Of a stretch of DNA of 38,955 nucleotides, positions 1 through 7,532 are shown in pieces. The position numbers were made by a program, and so were the translations under genes. The first letter of the stretch is position 1; every line of letters begins with the position of its first letter. The notes below the pieces were generated by a model. That model worked only from the letters and a program-made list of their open reading frames with translations, did not search any database and was not told the origin of the DNA. Source of the DNA: an uncultured Pseudomonadota bacterium (GTDB lineage Bacteria; Myxococcota_A; UBA796; UBA9615); contig CALAGR010000477.1 in assembly GCA_937891735.1 (NCBI GenBank), forward strand, positions 1 through 38,955, in the 5' to 3' direction.

Positions 1-165
1 GCCCCTCGTCATCGCCACCCCCACCAATGGCGGCCTGAACCAACCGGATCATCAAGTAGGACAAATCGCCAGGAAGTTGTCGTATTCGACAAATCTGACA
101 CGGGGCCGGATCTCCGCCCGCAAGCACGTCCGGGACGCCAGGTTGGGGACAGATCGAGGGAGTCC
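1..165. other. left-edge intergenic region with operator-like dyad
   Basis: No convincing complete gene is visible here. An ATG on the minus strand near 55 opens a short frame running off the left edge, which could be the N-terminus of a truncated gene, but there is too little to judge. A perfect inverted repeat TTGTCG-tatt-CGACAA lies at 77-92. The octamer GACAAATC occurs at 60-67 and again at 88-95. This is a plausible operator for the gene to the left, but that is inference only. Confidence 0.3.
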
Positions 166-1374
166 CTAGCCGACCGACACCAGCCAGCACTTGAGGTAGC
201 GCGACTCGGTGACCTGGACCGGCACCGGATGGCACGGGGCCTGCTCTCCGCGCATCAACACCGTGACCATGCGCCCCGCCTTGCGCGCCGCCTCGGACAC
301 GACGTCTCCGAAGGCGTCCTCGAAGAGGAGCCCCGAGCACGACGCGAGGACCGCGTGGCCCCCCGGCCGTACCTTGCGAAGAGCCAGCGCGAACAGGGCC
401 CGGTAGGCGCGCAGCCCGTTGGCGACGTGCTTGCGGCCCTGGATGAACGCCGGCGGGTCGCAGATCACGGCGTCGAACGAGCGATCCGGCTGGGACTCCA
501 GCCAGTCGCCCACATCGGCCCGCACCGTCTCCAGCCGGTCCTGGAGCCCGGAGGCCGCGAAGTTCAGCCCGGCGAGGTCCAGCGCGTCCCTCGAGCGATC
601 CACGCAGACGACCTCGGTGGCCCCCGCGCGGGCGGCGGCGAGGCCCCACTGCCCGACGTAGGAGAACAGGTCGGCGACCCGCCCCTGGGCCAGGGACGGC
701 GCGAACCGCCGTCGGTTGAGCCACATGTCCAGGAACAGGCCGGTCTTCTGGCCGGTGAGGGGATCGAAGGTGACCGGCGCCCCCTCGTCGTCCACGGTCC
801 AGGTCGGCGAGGGCTCGCCCCACCCCACGGCGACGTGATCCGGCAGCCCCTCGAGCTGGCGCCCACGTCCGCTGCTCTTCCAGATCCCCCGGGTCACGTC
901 GAAGCGCTCGCGCAGCACGTCCTCCACCAGGGACCTCATCCCCTCGAAGCCCGCCGTGTTCACCTGGATCACGACGCTGCGGCCCCCCTCGGCGGAGTCG
1001 AAGCGGTCGATGATCAGGCCCGGAAGCCCGTCGCCCTCGGCGTGCACCCAGCGGAACGCGGAGCGGCCCGCGCAGGTCACCTCCCGCAGCTCCAGGGCCT
1101 TGCGCAGGCGCCTCTCCAGCCAGTCCGCGTCCAGGGGCTGGGTCTCGCGGCGGCTCAGGATCCGCGCCGTGATGAGGGTGTTGGGGTGGCCGTAGCCGCG
1201 CCCCACGAAGCGGCCGCGGCTGTCCCGAAGCTCGATCTGCGCGCCGGGCGCCATGACGTCGGCCTTGGGCACCACGAGCAGCTCGTTGCTGAACACCCAG
1301 GGGTGCCCACCGAGCACGCGGCGCCCGGCGCCGGTCTTGAGCTGGAGCAGGATGGGATCGGGGGAGTCGGCCAT
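166..1374 (-). CDS. rlmI: 23S rRNA (cytosine-5-)-methyltransferase, RlmI-like
   Basis: The 402-residue product matches the usual length of RlmI-type class I SAM-dependent methyltransferases, which make m5C in 23S rRNA (C1962 in E. coli). An N-terminal PUA-like domain occupies about residues 5-75 (GHPWVFSNEL). The SAM-binding motif I is near residue 232 (ADLFSYVGQWG), and the ICDPPAF motif is near residue 304. The catalytic-type cysteine of the ASCSG motif is Cys346. The frame is open upstream of the ATG at 1374, but homology begins just after it, and a longer version would run into the divergent gene at 1427. The start has no clear Shine-Dalgarno sequence; a TACACC hexamer lies 6 nt upstream. 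Other members of the family (RlmK/RlmL C-terminal type) are possible, but length and domain order fit RlmI. Confidence 0.85.
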   Translation of the reverse strand: MADSPDPILLQLKTGAGRRVLGGHPWVFSNELLVVPKADVMAPGAQIELRDSRGRFVGRGYGHPNTLITARILSRRETQPLDADWLERRLRKALELREVTCAGRSAFRWVHAEGDGLPGLIIDRFDSAEGGRSVVIQVNTAGFEGMRSLVEDVLRERFDVTRGIWKSSGRGRQLEGLPDHVAVGWGEPSPTWTVDDEGAPVTFDPLTGQKTGLFLDMWLNRRRFAPSLAQGRVADLFSYVGQWGLAAARAGATEVVCVDRSRDALDLAGLNFAASGLQDRLETVRADVGDWLESQPDRSFDAVICDPPAFIQGRKHVANGLRAYRALFALALRKVRPGGHAVLASCSGLLFEDAFGDVVSEAARKAGRMVTVLMRGEQAPCHPVPVQVTESRYLKCWLVSVG

Positions 1375-1376
1375 GC

Positions 1377-1414
1377 CCGGGGTGTACACGCTCTCGCGCG
1401 GCCGTGCACCCCGG
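1377..1414. promoter_or_regulatory. dyad in divergent rlmI / cysteine-cluster promoter region
   Basis: Only 52 bp separate the two divergent starts. CCGGGGTG at 1377-1384 is repeated in inverted orientation at 1407-1414 (CACCCCGG), with centres about 30 bp apart. The half-sites extend to CCGGGGTGTAC versus CCGGGGTGCAC. This could be a shared operator. The plus-strand gene also has TAACGT at 1415-1420, exactly 6 nt before its GTG. Confidence 0.4.
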
Positions 1415-1426
1415 TAACGTGTCGGC

Positions 1427-2686
1427 GTGCGCCAGCGATCCACAGCCTCTCTCGTTCGCCGCGTCTGTGAAGGCGGGGTGGTCCGCGAGCTCGTGCACTC
1501 CCCCGACGGCAGCCGGCCCCTGGAGCGGCCCGTGGGCTCGGGTCCGCCGCCCTCCGCTTCGTCGCCCGTGGACTCCTCGGGTCCGGCCCGGCTCGGGCAG
1601 CTCGTGGAGCGCGCGGTGACGCCGGCGGACAACTCCCGGCCCCTGGCGCTGCCCCTGCTTCGTTCGGCGTGCACCGGCACGGGCTCCTGCTGCGGGACGT
1701 ACCACCACATCCCCGTGACCCCCCAGGAGCGGGACCGCATCGTGCCGCTGCTGCGGGAGGGGTGGGACCGCCCGGTGCCCATCGACGACGTGTTTCATCC
1801 CGCCTTCGACGGGCAGGCCGACTCCCTCAACGTCGTGGCCATCGAGGGCAGCTGCGCCCTGCTCGACAGCGACGGGCTGTGCGCGGCCCACAAGGCCGGG
1901 GGGGCGGACGCCAAGCCCCAGGCCTGCATGAACTTCCCCGCCCGGCTCGTGGTGTGCGGCGAGCGCTGGTACGGCTCGCTCCTGCCGGTGTGCGCGTGTG
2001 CGCCCCGCACGGCCCTGGAGGGTCCCAAGCTCAGCCAGGATCCGGCGGTCTGGGCCCGGGTGCGGCAGCGCATGGTGTCGGTGTGGACGGTGCCGAACCT
2101 GGTGGAGGTGGCGGACGGCCGGGTCATCACCCGCACCGTGTATCGGCGTTGGATGGAGGAGCAGGTGGCGGGGCTGTCGTCGACCTTCGATCCGGTCGAG
2201 ACGCTGTACGCGGGCCTGCACGGTCTGGACATGATCGCCGAGCTGCCCCTGGACGGGTCGCTGCCGGATCGGGGCGCCGACCTGCTGGACGCCGGCTGGC
2301 TGCTCCGCGGCAGGGAGTGGCTGACCAGCGCGGTGGACGTCGCGCAGTTCGCCCACGCGCGTCGGTCGCCGGCCCGGTTGGCGCTGGAGTGGGGGCTGCT
2401 CTGCGTCAACGCGCTGCTCGACGGGCACCCGCGGGAGCTGACGGGCAGCCGGGGGCGCGCGGCGGACTGGTCGCGTCGGGCGGCCCTGACCACCGGGCTC
2501 CTCATGCACGGCCACGGCCTGTTGGAGGAGCCGGAGCTGCGGCCCGCCTTCATCCAGCTGATCCGGATCAGCGCGATGGCCCGCGCCAGCCGCGCCGTGC
2601 AGCCCCTCGAGGGGTACGACTCGCGGCTGGAGGAGATGACCACCTGGTTGTATCTGTGGCGCACGCTCGGACCGGGGGTCTGGTAG
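1427..2686 (+). CDS. YkgJ/FliB-type cysteine-cluster protein
   Basis: The product has 419 residues and a GTG start. Cysteines are spaced as in the CxxCxxCC (YkgJ/FliB) family: Cys82, Cys88 and Cys89 in a CTGTGSCCG block, then Cys143, Cys152 and Cys167 (the last in PQACMNFP). These probably bind a metal or an Fe-S cluster. In FliB the domain belongs to flagellin lysine N-methylase, and the overall length here is similar to FliB-like proteins. No flagellin or motility gene is nearby, so the substrate is unknown. The first 70 residues are low-complexity, rich in Pro, Ser and Arg, and may not be conserved; a later start is possible. The gene is followed after 10 bp by the methyltransferase gene. 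Confidence 0.7.
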   Translation: MRQRSTASLVRRVCEGGVVRELVHSPDGSRPLERPVGSGPPPSASSPVDSSGPARLGQLVERAVTPADNSRPLALPLLRSACTGTGSCCGTYHHIPVTPQERDRIVPLLREGWDRPVPIDDVFHPAFDGQADSLNVVAIEGSCALLDSDGLCAAHKAGGADAKPQACMNFPARLVVCGERWYGSLLPVCACAPRTALEGPKLSQDPAVWARVRQRMVSVWTVPNLVEVADGRVITRTVYRRWMEEQVAGLSSTFDPVETLYAGLHGLDMIAELPLDGSLPDRGADLLDAGWLLRGREWLTSAVDVAQFAHARRSPARLALEWGLLCVNALLDGHPRELTGSRGRAADWSRRAALTTGLLMHGHGLLEEPELRPAFIQLIRISAMARASRAVQPLEGYDSRLEEMTTWLYLWRTLGPGVW

Positions 2687-2696
2687 AAGCCGAGCC

Positions 2697-4001
2697 GTGC
2701 CTCCGAAGCCTGAAGACGACGCCGCTGGCGTCACCCGCCGCCCCAGTCGCGGTCGCCCGAAGAAGCGCACCGGCAAGGGTCCGAAGACCCCGCAGGCGCC
2801 CGAGGCGCCCAAGCGTGCGGCCTCCAATCGGCGTCCGCTGAGCCACGTGCGCGGCGCGGAGCGTCACGACGGGGATCCGGTCGCGGCCGACAAGCTGGCC
2901 CAGGCGTTTCGCGTGCTCCCGGAGGACAAGGATCTGCCCCTGAGCGGGGTGCACGGCATTCACCCCTATCCGGCGCGCTTCCACCCTGCGTGGGCCCGGA
3001 ACCTGCTCCTGCTCGCCCCGCGGGACGCCGTGGTGCTCGATCCGTTCTGCGGGTCCGGCACGGTGCTGGTCGAGGCGTCGAAGTCGGGTCGTCGCTCCTT
3101 CGGCTCGGACGTGAACGCCGTCGGGCTCAGGATCGCGAAGCTGCGCACCACCCGCCGCGACGAGGACTTCCTGGAGAAGGTCGCCCGGAGCGCGGTGGGC
3201 GTGTACGAGCGCTCCAACCAGCGGCGTGAGTCACCCTTCGGCGTGCTCGCGGTGGGCAACAAGGCGTTCGCGCCCCACGTCCTGACCCAGCTCATCAACG
3301 TGCGCACGGCCATCGAGGCGGTGCGCGATCCCGACGTGCGGGAGGTGCTGCTGCTCTGCATGACGCCCCTGCTGGGCAAGTTCGGCAGCAAGCCGAGCAA
3401 GCGGGCCCCCGAGGTCTCGCGCCACGTCGTTCGCGACCACTTCCTGAAGCGCACCGAGAAGGTGGTGATGGCCCTGGCGGACTTCGCGGACGGGCTGGAT
3501 CCCGATCTGCGGGACCCGGACATCCGCGAGGCTGACGCCCGCTCGCTCCCCTTCGAGTCCGAGAGCGTGGACGTGGTCATCACCTCGCCGCCCTACCCCG
3601 GCGTGTACCACTACGCGCTGGAGCAGCGCCTGACGGCCCAGTGGATGGCCCCTCCGGGGATGACCCAGGACATCCTCAGGAAGGCGTGGACGCAGGAGAT
3701 GGGCCGTCGGGGCACGCGCCCCGGCAGCTGGATCGGCGCCATGGGGCCCGTGCTTCGCGGCCTCGCCCGGGTCTTGCGGCCCGGCGGCCGGATGTTCCTG
3801 GTGATCGGCGACGGGGTCGAGACAGACACGCCGGTCTTCATCGACGACCAGCTCGGGGAGCTGCTGCGCGAGGGCTCGGTGCCGCTGCGCTTCGTGGCCG
3901 CGGTCTCGCAGGAGCGCCCCTATTTCCACGAGGACACGGCGCACCTGTTCGCCGAGCGGCCCCGCCGGGAGCACCTCCTGGAGCTGGAGCGCACGACGTG
4001 A
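2697..4001 (+). CDS. site-specific DNA methyltransferase (amino-methyltransferase)
   Basis: This 434-residue protein carries the two hallmark motifs of DNA N4-cytosine/N6-adenine methyltransferases: the SAM-binding DPFCGSGT starting at Asp115, and the catalytic SPPY at 297-300. A HPYPARFHP motif just before motif I is typical of one group of DNA methyltransferases. Motif I precedes motif IV, the order of alpha/gamma-type enzymes, with a long insert of about 170 residues between them. The first 45 residues are rich in Lys, Arg and Pro and probably disordered. The GTG start lies 10 bp after the upstream stop, and the gene overlaps the next by 4 bp (GTGA). No restriction endonuclease is adjacent, so it looks like an orphan enzyme. 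An RNA methyltransferase of the Trm11 type is less likely because there is no THUMP domain and the motif is SPPY. Confidence 0.8.
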   Translation: MPPKPEDDAAGVTRRPSRGRPKKRTGKGPKTPQAPEAPKRAASNRRPLSHVRGAERHDGDPVAADKLAQAFRVLPEDKDLPLSGVHGIHPYPARFHPAWARNLLLLAPRDAVVLDPFCGSGTVLVEASKSGRRSFGSDVNAVGLRIAKLRTTRRDEDFLEKVARSAVGVYERSNQRRESPFGVLAVGNKAFAPHVLTQLINVRTAIEAVRDPDVREVLLLCMTPLLGKFGSKPSKRAPEVSRHVVRDHFLKRTEKVVMALADFADGLDPDLRDPDIREADARSLPFESESVDVVITSPPYPGVYHYALEQRLTAQWMAPPGMTQDILRKAWTQEMGRRGTRPGSWIGAMGPVLRGLARVLRPGGRMFLVIGDGVETDTPVFIDDQLGELLREGSVPLRFVAAVSQERPYFHEDTAHLFAERPRREHLLELERTT

Positions 4002-4369
4002 CCGTGGATCCGAACGACCTGCGGGCGCTGGGCGCAGAGGTCGCGCGGTTCATGGAGGAGCGTGACTGGGGCCAGTACCACGCGCCGAAGAACGTGGCCG
4101 CGGCCCTCGCGGTGGAGGCCGCGGAGCTCCAGCAGATCTATCTGTGGCGGGCGCTGGACGATCCCGCGGACGACAAGCGCGCCGAGATCGAAGCGGAGGC
4201 CGCGGACATCGCCATCTGCCTGCTGAACTTCTGCGCGCGGGCGGGCGTGGATCTAGGTCCGGCGGTCCTGCGCAAGCTGCAGGCGGCGGAGCGCAAGTAT
4301 CCGGTCGAGCGGGTGCGGGGCAGGATGGAGAAGTACGACGAGTACGAGGAGTGGGAGCCGGGGGGCTGA
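3998..4369 (+). CDS. MazG-like nucleotide pyrophosphohydrolase
   Basis: This 123-residue all-alpha protein has the paired acidic motifs of the MazG/dCTPase-like superfamily. They are an EAAELQQ block followed by an EAEADIAICLLNF-type block, whose Glu/Asp residues bind Mg2+. Such enzymes hydrolyse (d)NTPs to the monophosphate and pyrophosphate and often remove non-canonical nucleotides. The start is a GTG overlapping the stop of the DNA methyltransferase (GTGA), so the two are translationally coupled. The pairing would suit a role in nucleotide-pool or DNA modification control, but the substrate cannot be read from sequence. The C-terminus is acidic and aromatic (Glu and Tyr). Confidence 0.8.
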   Translation: MTVDPNDLRALGAEVARFMEERDWGQYHAPKNVAAALAVEAAELQQIYLWRALDDPADDKRAEIEAEAADIAICLLNFCARAGVDLGPAVLRKLQAAERKYPVERVRGRMEKYDEYEEWEPGG

Positions 4370-4382
4370 GCGCTCGGCCGGC

Positions 4383-4411
4383 TTGACTCTTGGAGCCCGC
4401 GCGCGTGAAAT
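4383..4411 (+). promoter_or_regulatory. sigma-70-like promoter of the BMC operon
   Basis: TTGACT at 4383-4388 and TGAAAT at 4406-4411 are separated by exactly 17 bp. They match the -35 consensus at 5/6 and the -10 at 4/6. The site sits 60 bp before the first shell gene, whose AGAGGA ribosome-binding site is at 4457-4462. Confidence 0.5.
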
Positions 4412-4470
4412 GGCGACCCGATGTCGGCGGGAGAGACCCGACCCCGACACCACCTCAGAGGACCCGCTTC

Positions 4471-5100
4471 ATGCTGACCCTGCGCGGCTACTGCTACCTC
4501 GACAGCCTGCAGCCCCACCTGGCCTCGTTCATCGGGACCACCGCCAAGGGCTTCCTGCCGGTGCCCGGGCAGGCCTCGCTGTGGATCGAGACCTCGCCCG
4601 GCATGATCGTGAACTCGCTGACCGACGTGGCCCTCAAGGCCACCGACTGCATGCCGGCGATCCAGATCGTGGAGCGCGCGTTCGGCGCCCTCGAGCTGCA
4701 CCACGACGACAAGGGCCAGGTCCTGGCAGCCGGGCAGGCGATCCTCGACCACTGCGGACTGCTGGAGGGGGATCGCATCAAGCCGACCATCGTGTCGGAC
4801 CAGATCATCCGGTCTGTCGAGCCGTACATGACCCAGCTGATCAACCGGATCCGCTACGGACAGATGATCGTGCCGGGCGAGTCGCTCTTCATCCTGGAGT
4901 GCGAGCCGGCCTGCTACATCACGCTGGCCGCGAACGAGGCCGAGAAGGCCGCCAACGTGAACCTCGTGGAGATGCGCTCCATCGGCGCGTTCGGCCGCCT
5001 GTACATGGCCGGCTCGGAGGCGGAGATCGACGCAGCGCGGGAGGCGGCCATCGCCGCCCTTGAGTCCATCGACGGCAAGTCGCTGCCGTCGCGCAAGTAG
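4471..5100 (+). CDS. BMC-T shell protein, stacked (double-disc) type
   Basis: This 209-residue protein contains two fused BMC domains, roughly residues 5-100 and 105-200, and would form pseudohexameric trimers in a microcompartment facet. Blocks such as [26 protein letters not shown] and [15 protein letters not shown] closely resemble, from memory, the stacked BMC-T2/T3 tiles of Haliangium ochraceum, whose large central pore can be gated between two discs. It is the first gene of a four-gene operon with the hexamer, pentamer and aldehyde dehydrogenase, and the ATG has an AGAGGA site 8 nt upstream. Whether it forms a double disc is inferred from family resemblance. Confidence 0.92.
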   Translation: MLTLRGYCYLDSLQPHLASFIGTTAKGFLPVPGQASLWIETSPGMIVNSLTDVALKATDCMPAIQIVERAFGALELHHDDKGQVLAAGQAILDHCGLLEGDRIKPTIVSDQIIRSVEPYMTQLINRIRYGQMIVPGESLFILECEPACYITLAANEAEKAANVNLVEMRSIGAFGRLYMAGSEAEIDAAREAAIAALESIDGKSLPSRK

Positions 5101-5145
5101 ACCAGCCTTTCATCGAGACCCCACAGGGGTAGGGAGCCAGACAGC

Positions 5146-5436
5146 ATGTCGGACGCACTGGGAATGATCGAGACGCGCGGCTTCGCCGCCATGGTCGAGG
5201 CCGCTGACGCGATGGTGAAGGCCGCGCGGGTGGAGCTCGTCGGGTTCGAGCGGATCGGCGGCGGCTACGTCACCGCCATCGTGCGCGGCGACGTGGCCGC
5301 GGTGAAGGCCGCGACCGAAGCGGGCGCGCGGGGCGCCCAGCGCGTCGGCGAGCTCGTGTCCGTGCACGTGATCCCGCGCCCCCACGAGAACGTGGACAGC
5401 GCGCTGCCCTTGGGTCGCCAGACCAAGAAGAAGTAG
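5146..5436 (+). CDS. BMC-H hexameric shell protein
   Basis: This is a 96-residue single-BMC-domain (Pfam00936-type) protein that would form the bulk hexagonal tiles of the shell. It begins with the canonical [10 protein letters not shown] strand, followed by [12 protein letters not shown]. The IGGGYV loop probably lines the central pore. The sequence is, from memory, very close to the single BMC-H of the H. ochraceum shell. The C-terminus ends in a basic tail (QTKKK). A GGTAGGG ribosome-binding site lies upstream of the ATG, and the gene is 45 bp after the BMC-T gene and 11 bp before the vertex gene. It is the only BMC-H gene in the window. Confidence 0.96.
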   Translation: MSDALGMIETRGFAAMVEAADAMVKAARVELVGFERIGGGYVTAIVRGDVAAVKAATEAGARGAQRVGELVSVHVIPRPHENVDSALPLGRQTKKK

Positions 5437-5447
5437 CAGGTCGCCTC

Positions 5448-5747
5448 GTGAAGCTGGCGAAGGTCGTCGGGACCGTGGTCTCGACCCGCAAGGACGAAAA
5501 GCTCGACGGGCTCGCGTTCTTCGTGCTCCAGGATCTGGGGCCGAAGATGGAGCTCAAGGAGAACATCGTGATCGCCGCGGACTCCGTGGGATGCGGCGTC
5601 GGCGAGGTGGTGCTCTACGCGTCCGGCAGCTCCGCGCGGCAGACGGTCCAGACCGACAACCGTCCGTGCGACGCGACGGTGATGGCGATCATCGACTCCA
5701 TCGACCTCGCAGACGGAACCAGGCTCTACGACAAGGCTGAGGACTAG
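5448..5747 (+). CDS. BMC-P pentameric vertex protein (EutN/CcmL family)
   Basis: This 99-residue EutN/CcmL-type protein would form the pentamers that cap the twelve vertices of the icosahedral shell. It opens with the family signature KVVGTVVSTRK. The GCGVGEVVLYASGSSAR core is typical, as is the end region DATVMAIIDSID. The start is GTG, 11 bp after the BMC-H stop. It is most like the H. ochraceum vertex protein encoded beside BMC-H (from memory). Two further paralogues lie at 33764 and 34036. Confidence 0.94.
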   Translation: MKLAKVVGTVVSTRKDEKLDGLAFFVLQDLGPKMELKENIVIAADSVGCGVGEVVLYASGSSARQTVQTDNRPCDATVMAIIDSIDLADGTRLYDKAED

Positions 5748-5750
5748 CCC

Positions 5751-7181
5751 ATGGCCGACCTCGATCAGGCTGACATCCAGGCGATCGTCGACAAGGTGGT
5801 CCGCCGGATCGGCGGGTCCGGTGGTGCGTCTGGGGTGCCCAAGAGCACGCTCGACGGTGCGCGCATGTCCGGCCGGGGGCTCTTCCCGGACGTGGACAGC
5901 GCGGTCGCGGCGGCCCGACGGGCGTTCGAGATCTACAGCACGGTGCCGCTGGAGACCCGCAAGCGGATGATCGCCAACGTGCGGCGCCGCTGCACCGAGG
6001 CCGTCGATCTGCTGTCGAAGATGGCCGTGGAGGAAACGGGCCTCGGGCGGTACGCCGACAAGATCACGAAGAACCTGCTGGTCATCAACAAGACCCCCGG
6101 CCCGGAGATCCTGGAGCCGAAGGTCTACACCGGCGACTACGGGCTCTGCCTGACCGAGTACGCGCCCTACGGCACCTTCGGGGTCATCACGCCCTGCACG
6201 AACCCCACCGAGACCGTCATCAACAACGGCATCGGCATGCTGTCGGCGGGCAACACGGCGGTGTTCAACTTCCACCCCTCGGCGAAGAAGGTGAGCGCGC
6301 TGTGCATCTCGCTCATCAATGACGCCATCGTGGAGGCGGGCGGACCGGACAACACGCTGACGGCGATCGCGGAGCCGTCCATCGCGTCGGCCCAGGGGCT
6401 GATGAAGCACCCCAACGTGCGGCTGCTGTGCGTCACGGGCGGTCCCGCGGTGGTCGAAGTGGCCATGAACAGCGGCAAGAAGGTCATCGCGGCGGGGCCC
6501 GGCAACCCGCCCTGCGTGGTGGACGAGACGGCCGACATCGCGGATGCGGGGCGCGGCATCGTCGCCGGCGCGAGCTTCGACAACAACATCGTGTGCATCG
6601 TCGAGAAGGAGGTCTTCGTCGTCGAGAGTGTCGCTGACCGGCTCCTGGTCGAGATGCAGAAGAACGGCGCGGTCCTGCTCAAGGGCCAGCAGATCCGGCG
6701 GCTGGAGCAGCTGATCCTGACCGACGACCGCAAGCACATCCACAAGCAGTACGTCGGCCAGAGCGCCCACGTGTTCCTGGATGCGCTGGGGGTGCCGTAC
6801 GACGGCGACCCGCGGCTGGTGATCTGCGAGGTGCCGTGGGACCACCCGTTCGTGCAGGTGGAGATGCTGACCGCCATCCTGCCCGTCACGCGGGTCAAGG
6901 ACGTCGATGAGGGCATCGCGCGGGCGGTGCAGGCCGAGCACGGGTTTGGCCACACGGCGACGATGTGGAGCAAGAACATCGACAACCTGCACCGGATGGC
7001 GCGGATCATCAACACGTCGATCTTCGTGAAGAACGCGCCCGCGTATGCCGGGCTGGCGAGCGGCGGCGAGGGCTACACCAGCTTCACGATCGCCTCGCCC
7101 ACGGGTGAAGGGCTGACCACCGCGCTGAGCTTCTCCCGCCAGCGGCGCTGCACCCTCAAAGGCCACTTCCGCATCGTCTGA
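5751..7181 (+). CDS. CoA-acylating aldehyde dehydrogenase with encapsulation peptide
   Basis: This 476-residue member of the PduP/EutE family oxidises an aldehyde to acyl-CoA with NAD+ and CoA inside metabolosomes. The catalytic cysteine is Cys282 in the DNNIVC block. FGVITPCTNP and VTGGPAVVEVA are the expected cofactor-binding regions. The first 20 residues (DQADIQAIVDKVVRRI) form an amphipathic helix followed by a Gly/Ser linker, the classic encapsulation peptide that directs cargo to the shell lumen. The ATG lies 3 bp after the vertex gene stop. This is the only enzyme of the locus. The usual partners (phosphotransacylase, alcohol dehydrogenase, an aldehyde-producing signature enzyme) are absent from the window. 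Confidence 0.93.
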   Translation: MADLDQADIQAIVDKVVRRIGGSGGASGVPKSTLDGARMSGRGLFPDVDSAVAAARRAFEIYSTVPLETRKRMIANVRRRCTEAVDLLSKMAVEETGLGRYADKITKNLLVINKTPGPEILEPKVYTGDYGLCLTEYAPYGTFGVITPCTNPTETVINNGIGMLSAGNTAVFNFHPSAKKVSALCISLINDAIVEAGGPDNTLTAIAEPSIASAQGLMKHPNVRLLCVTGGPAVVEVAMNSGKKVIAAGPGNPPCVVDETADIADAGRGIVAGASFDNNIVCIVEKEVFVVESVADRLLVEMQKNGAVLLKGQQIRRLEQLILTDDRKHIHKQYVGQSAHVFLDALGVPYDGDPRLVICEVPWDHPFVQVEMLTAILPVTRVKDVDEGIARAVQAEHGFGHTATMWSKNIDNLHRMARIINTSIFVKNAPAYAGLASGGEGYTSFTIASPTGEGLTTALSFSRQRRCTLKGHFRIV

Positions 7182-7234
7182 GCCGGGGGCTGAGCACTCG
7201 GATCTCGGCGTCGCTGCAGCGTCGTCGCTTGTGC

Positions 7235-7252
7235 GGCGTGTAGGAACACGCC
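7235..7252. repeat. 18-nt hairpin, REP-like copy 1
   Basis: GGCGTGT-agga-ACACGCC is a perfect 7-bp stem with a 4-nt loop. It is preceded by a TCGTCGCTTGTGC context and followed by TCCGCGCTCC. The same layout of an 18-nt hairpin in a TCGCT-TGCG / CCGCGC frame recurs twice at 8324-8382. It lies 54 bp after the aldehyde dehydrogenase stop and may also terminate the BMC operon transcript, although no T-run follows. Confidence 0.5.
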
Positions 7253-7308
7253 TCCGCGCTCCTCCTTGCGCTCCTTGACCTCCGAGCGCTCAGCCTCCCG
7301 GCTTGGGC

Positions 7309-7376
7309 CTTGGCCTGCTGCGCTTGGCCTGCTGCGCTTGGCCTGCTGCGCTTGGCCTGCTGCGCTTGGCCTGCTA
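7309..7376. repeat. 14-bp tandem repeat, 4.9 copies
   Basis: The unit CTTGGCCTGCTGCG is repeated four times perfectly at 7309-7364 and continues as a 12-nt partial copy to 7376, where the last base departs from the unit. It lies in the intergenic stretch between the BMC operon and the metzincin gene. A related word, GCGCTTGGCCT, follows the palindromes near 8400, so the tandem array may be an expansion of the flank of the same repeat family. Confidence 0.85.
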
Positions 7377-7532
7377 TCGATGGACCTTGTCCGAGCCGCT
7401 CGTCCAGACCCCGGGAGTCCACAACGGCGAAGCCGCATGGCGACCTGTGCCGCGTCGAGGCGCCGCGAGGATCGCCGTGGCCCTGGCCACCTGAGACGGC
7501 CTCAAGATCCCGGTCTGGCTGCCCTTCTGCTG

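Noticed and set aside
5265..7166. 633-codon minus-strand frame opposite the BMC genes
   Set aside because: Antisense to strongly recognised shell and aldehyde dehydrogenase genes; no domain is visible.
7309..7376. CRISPR-like array
   Set aside because: Units are 14 bp with no spacers, so this is a simple tandem repeat. No cas genes are present.
7266..7532. N-terminal extension of the metzincin gene through the tandem repeat
   Set aside because: The added residues are repeat-encoded and precede a proper lipoprotein signal peptide, so the start at 7533 is preferred.
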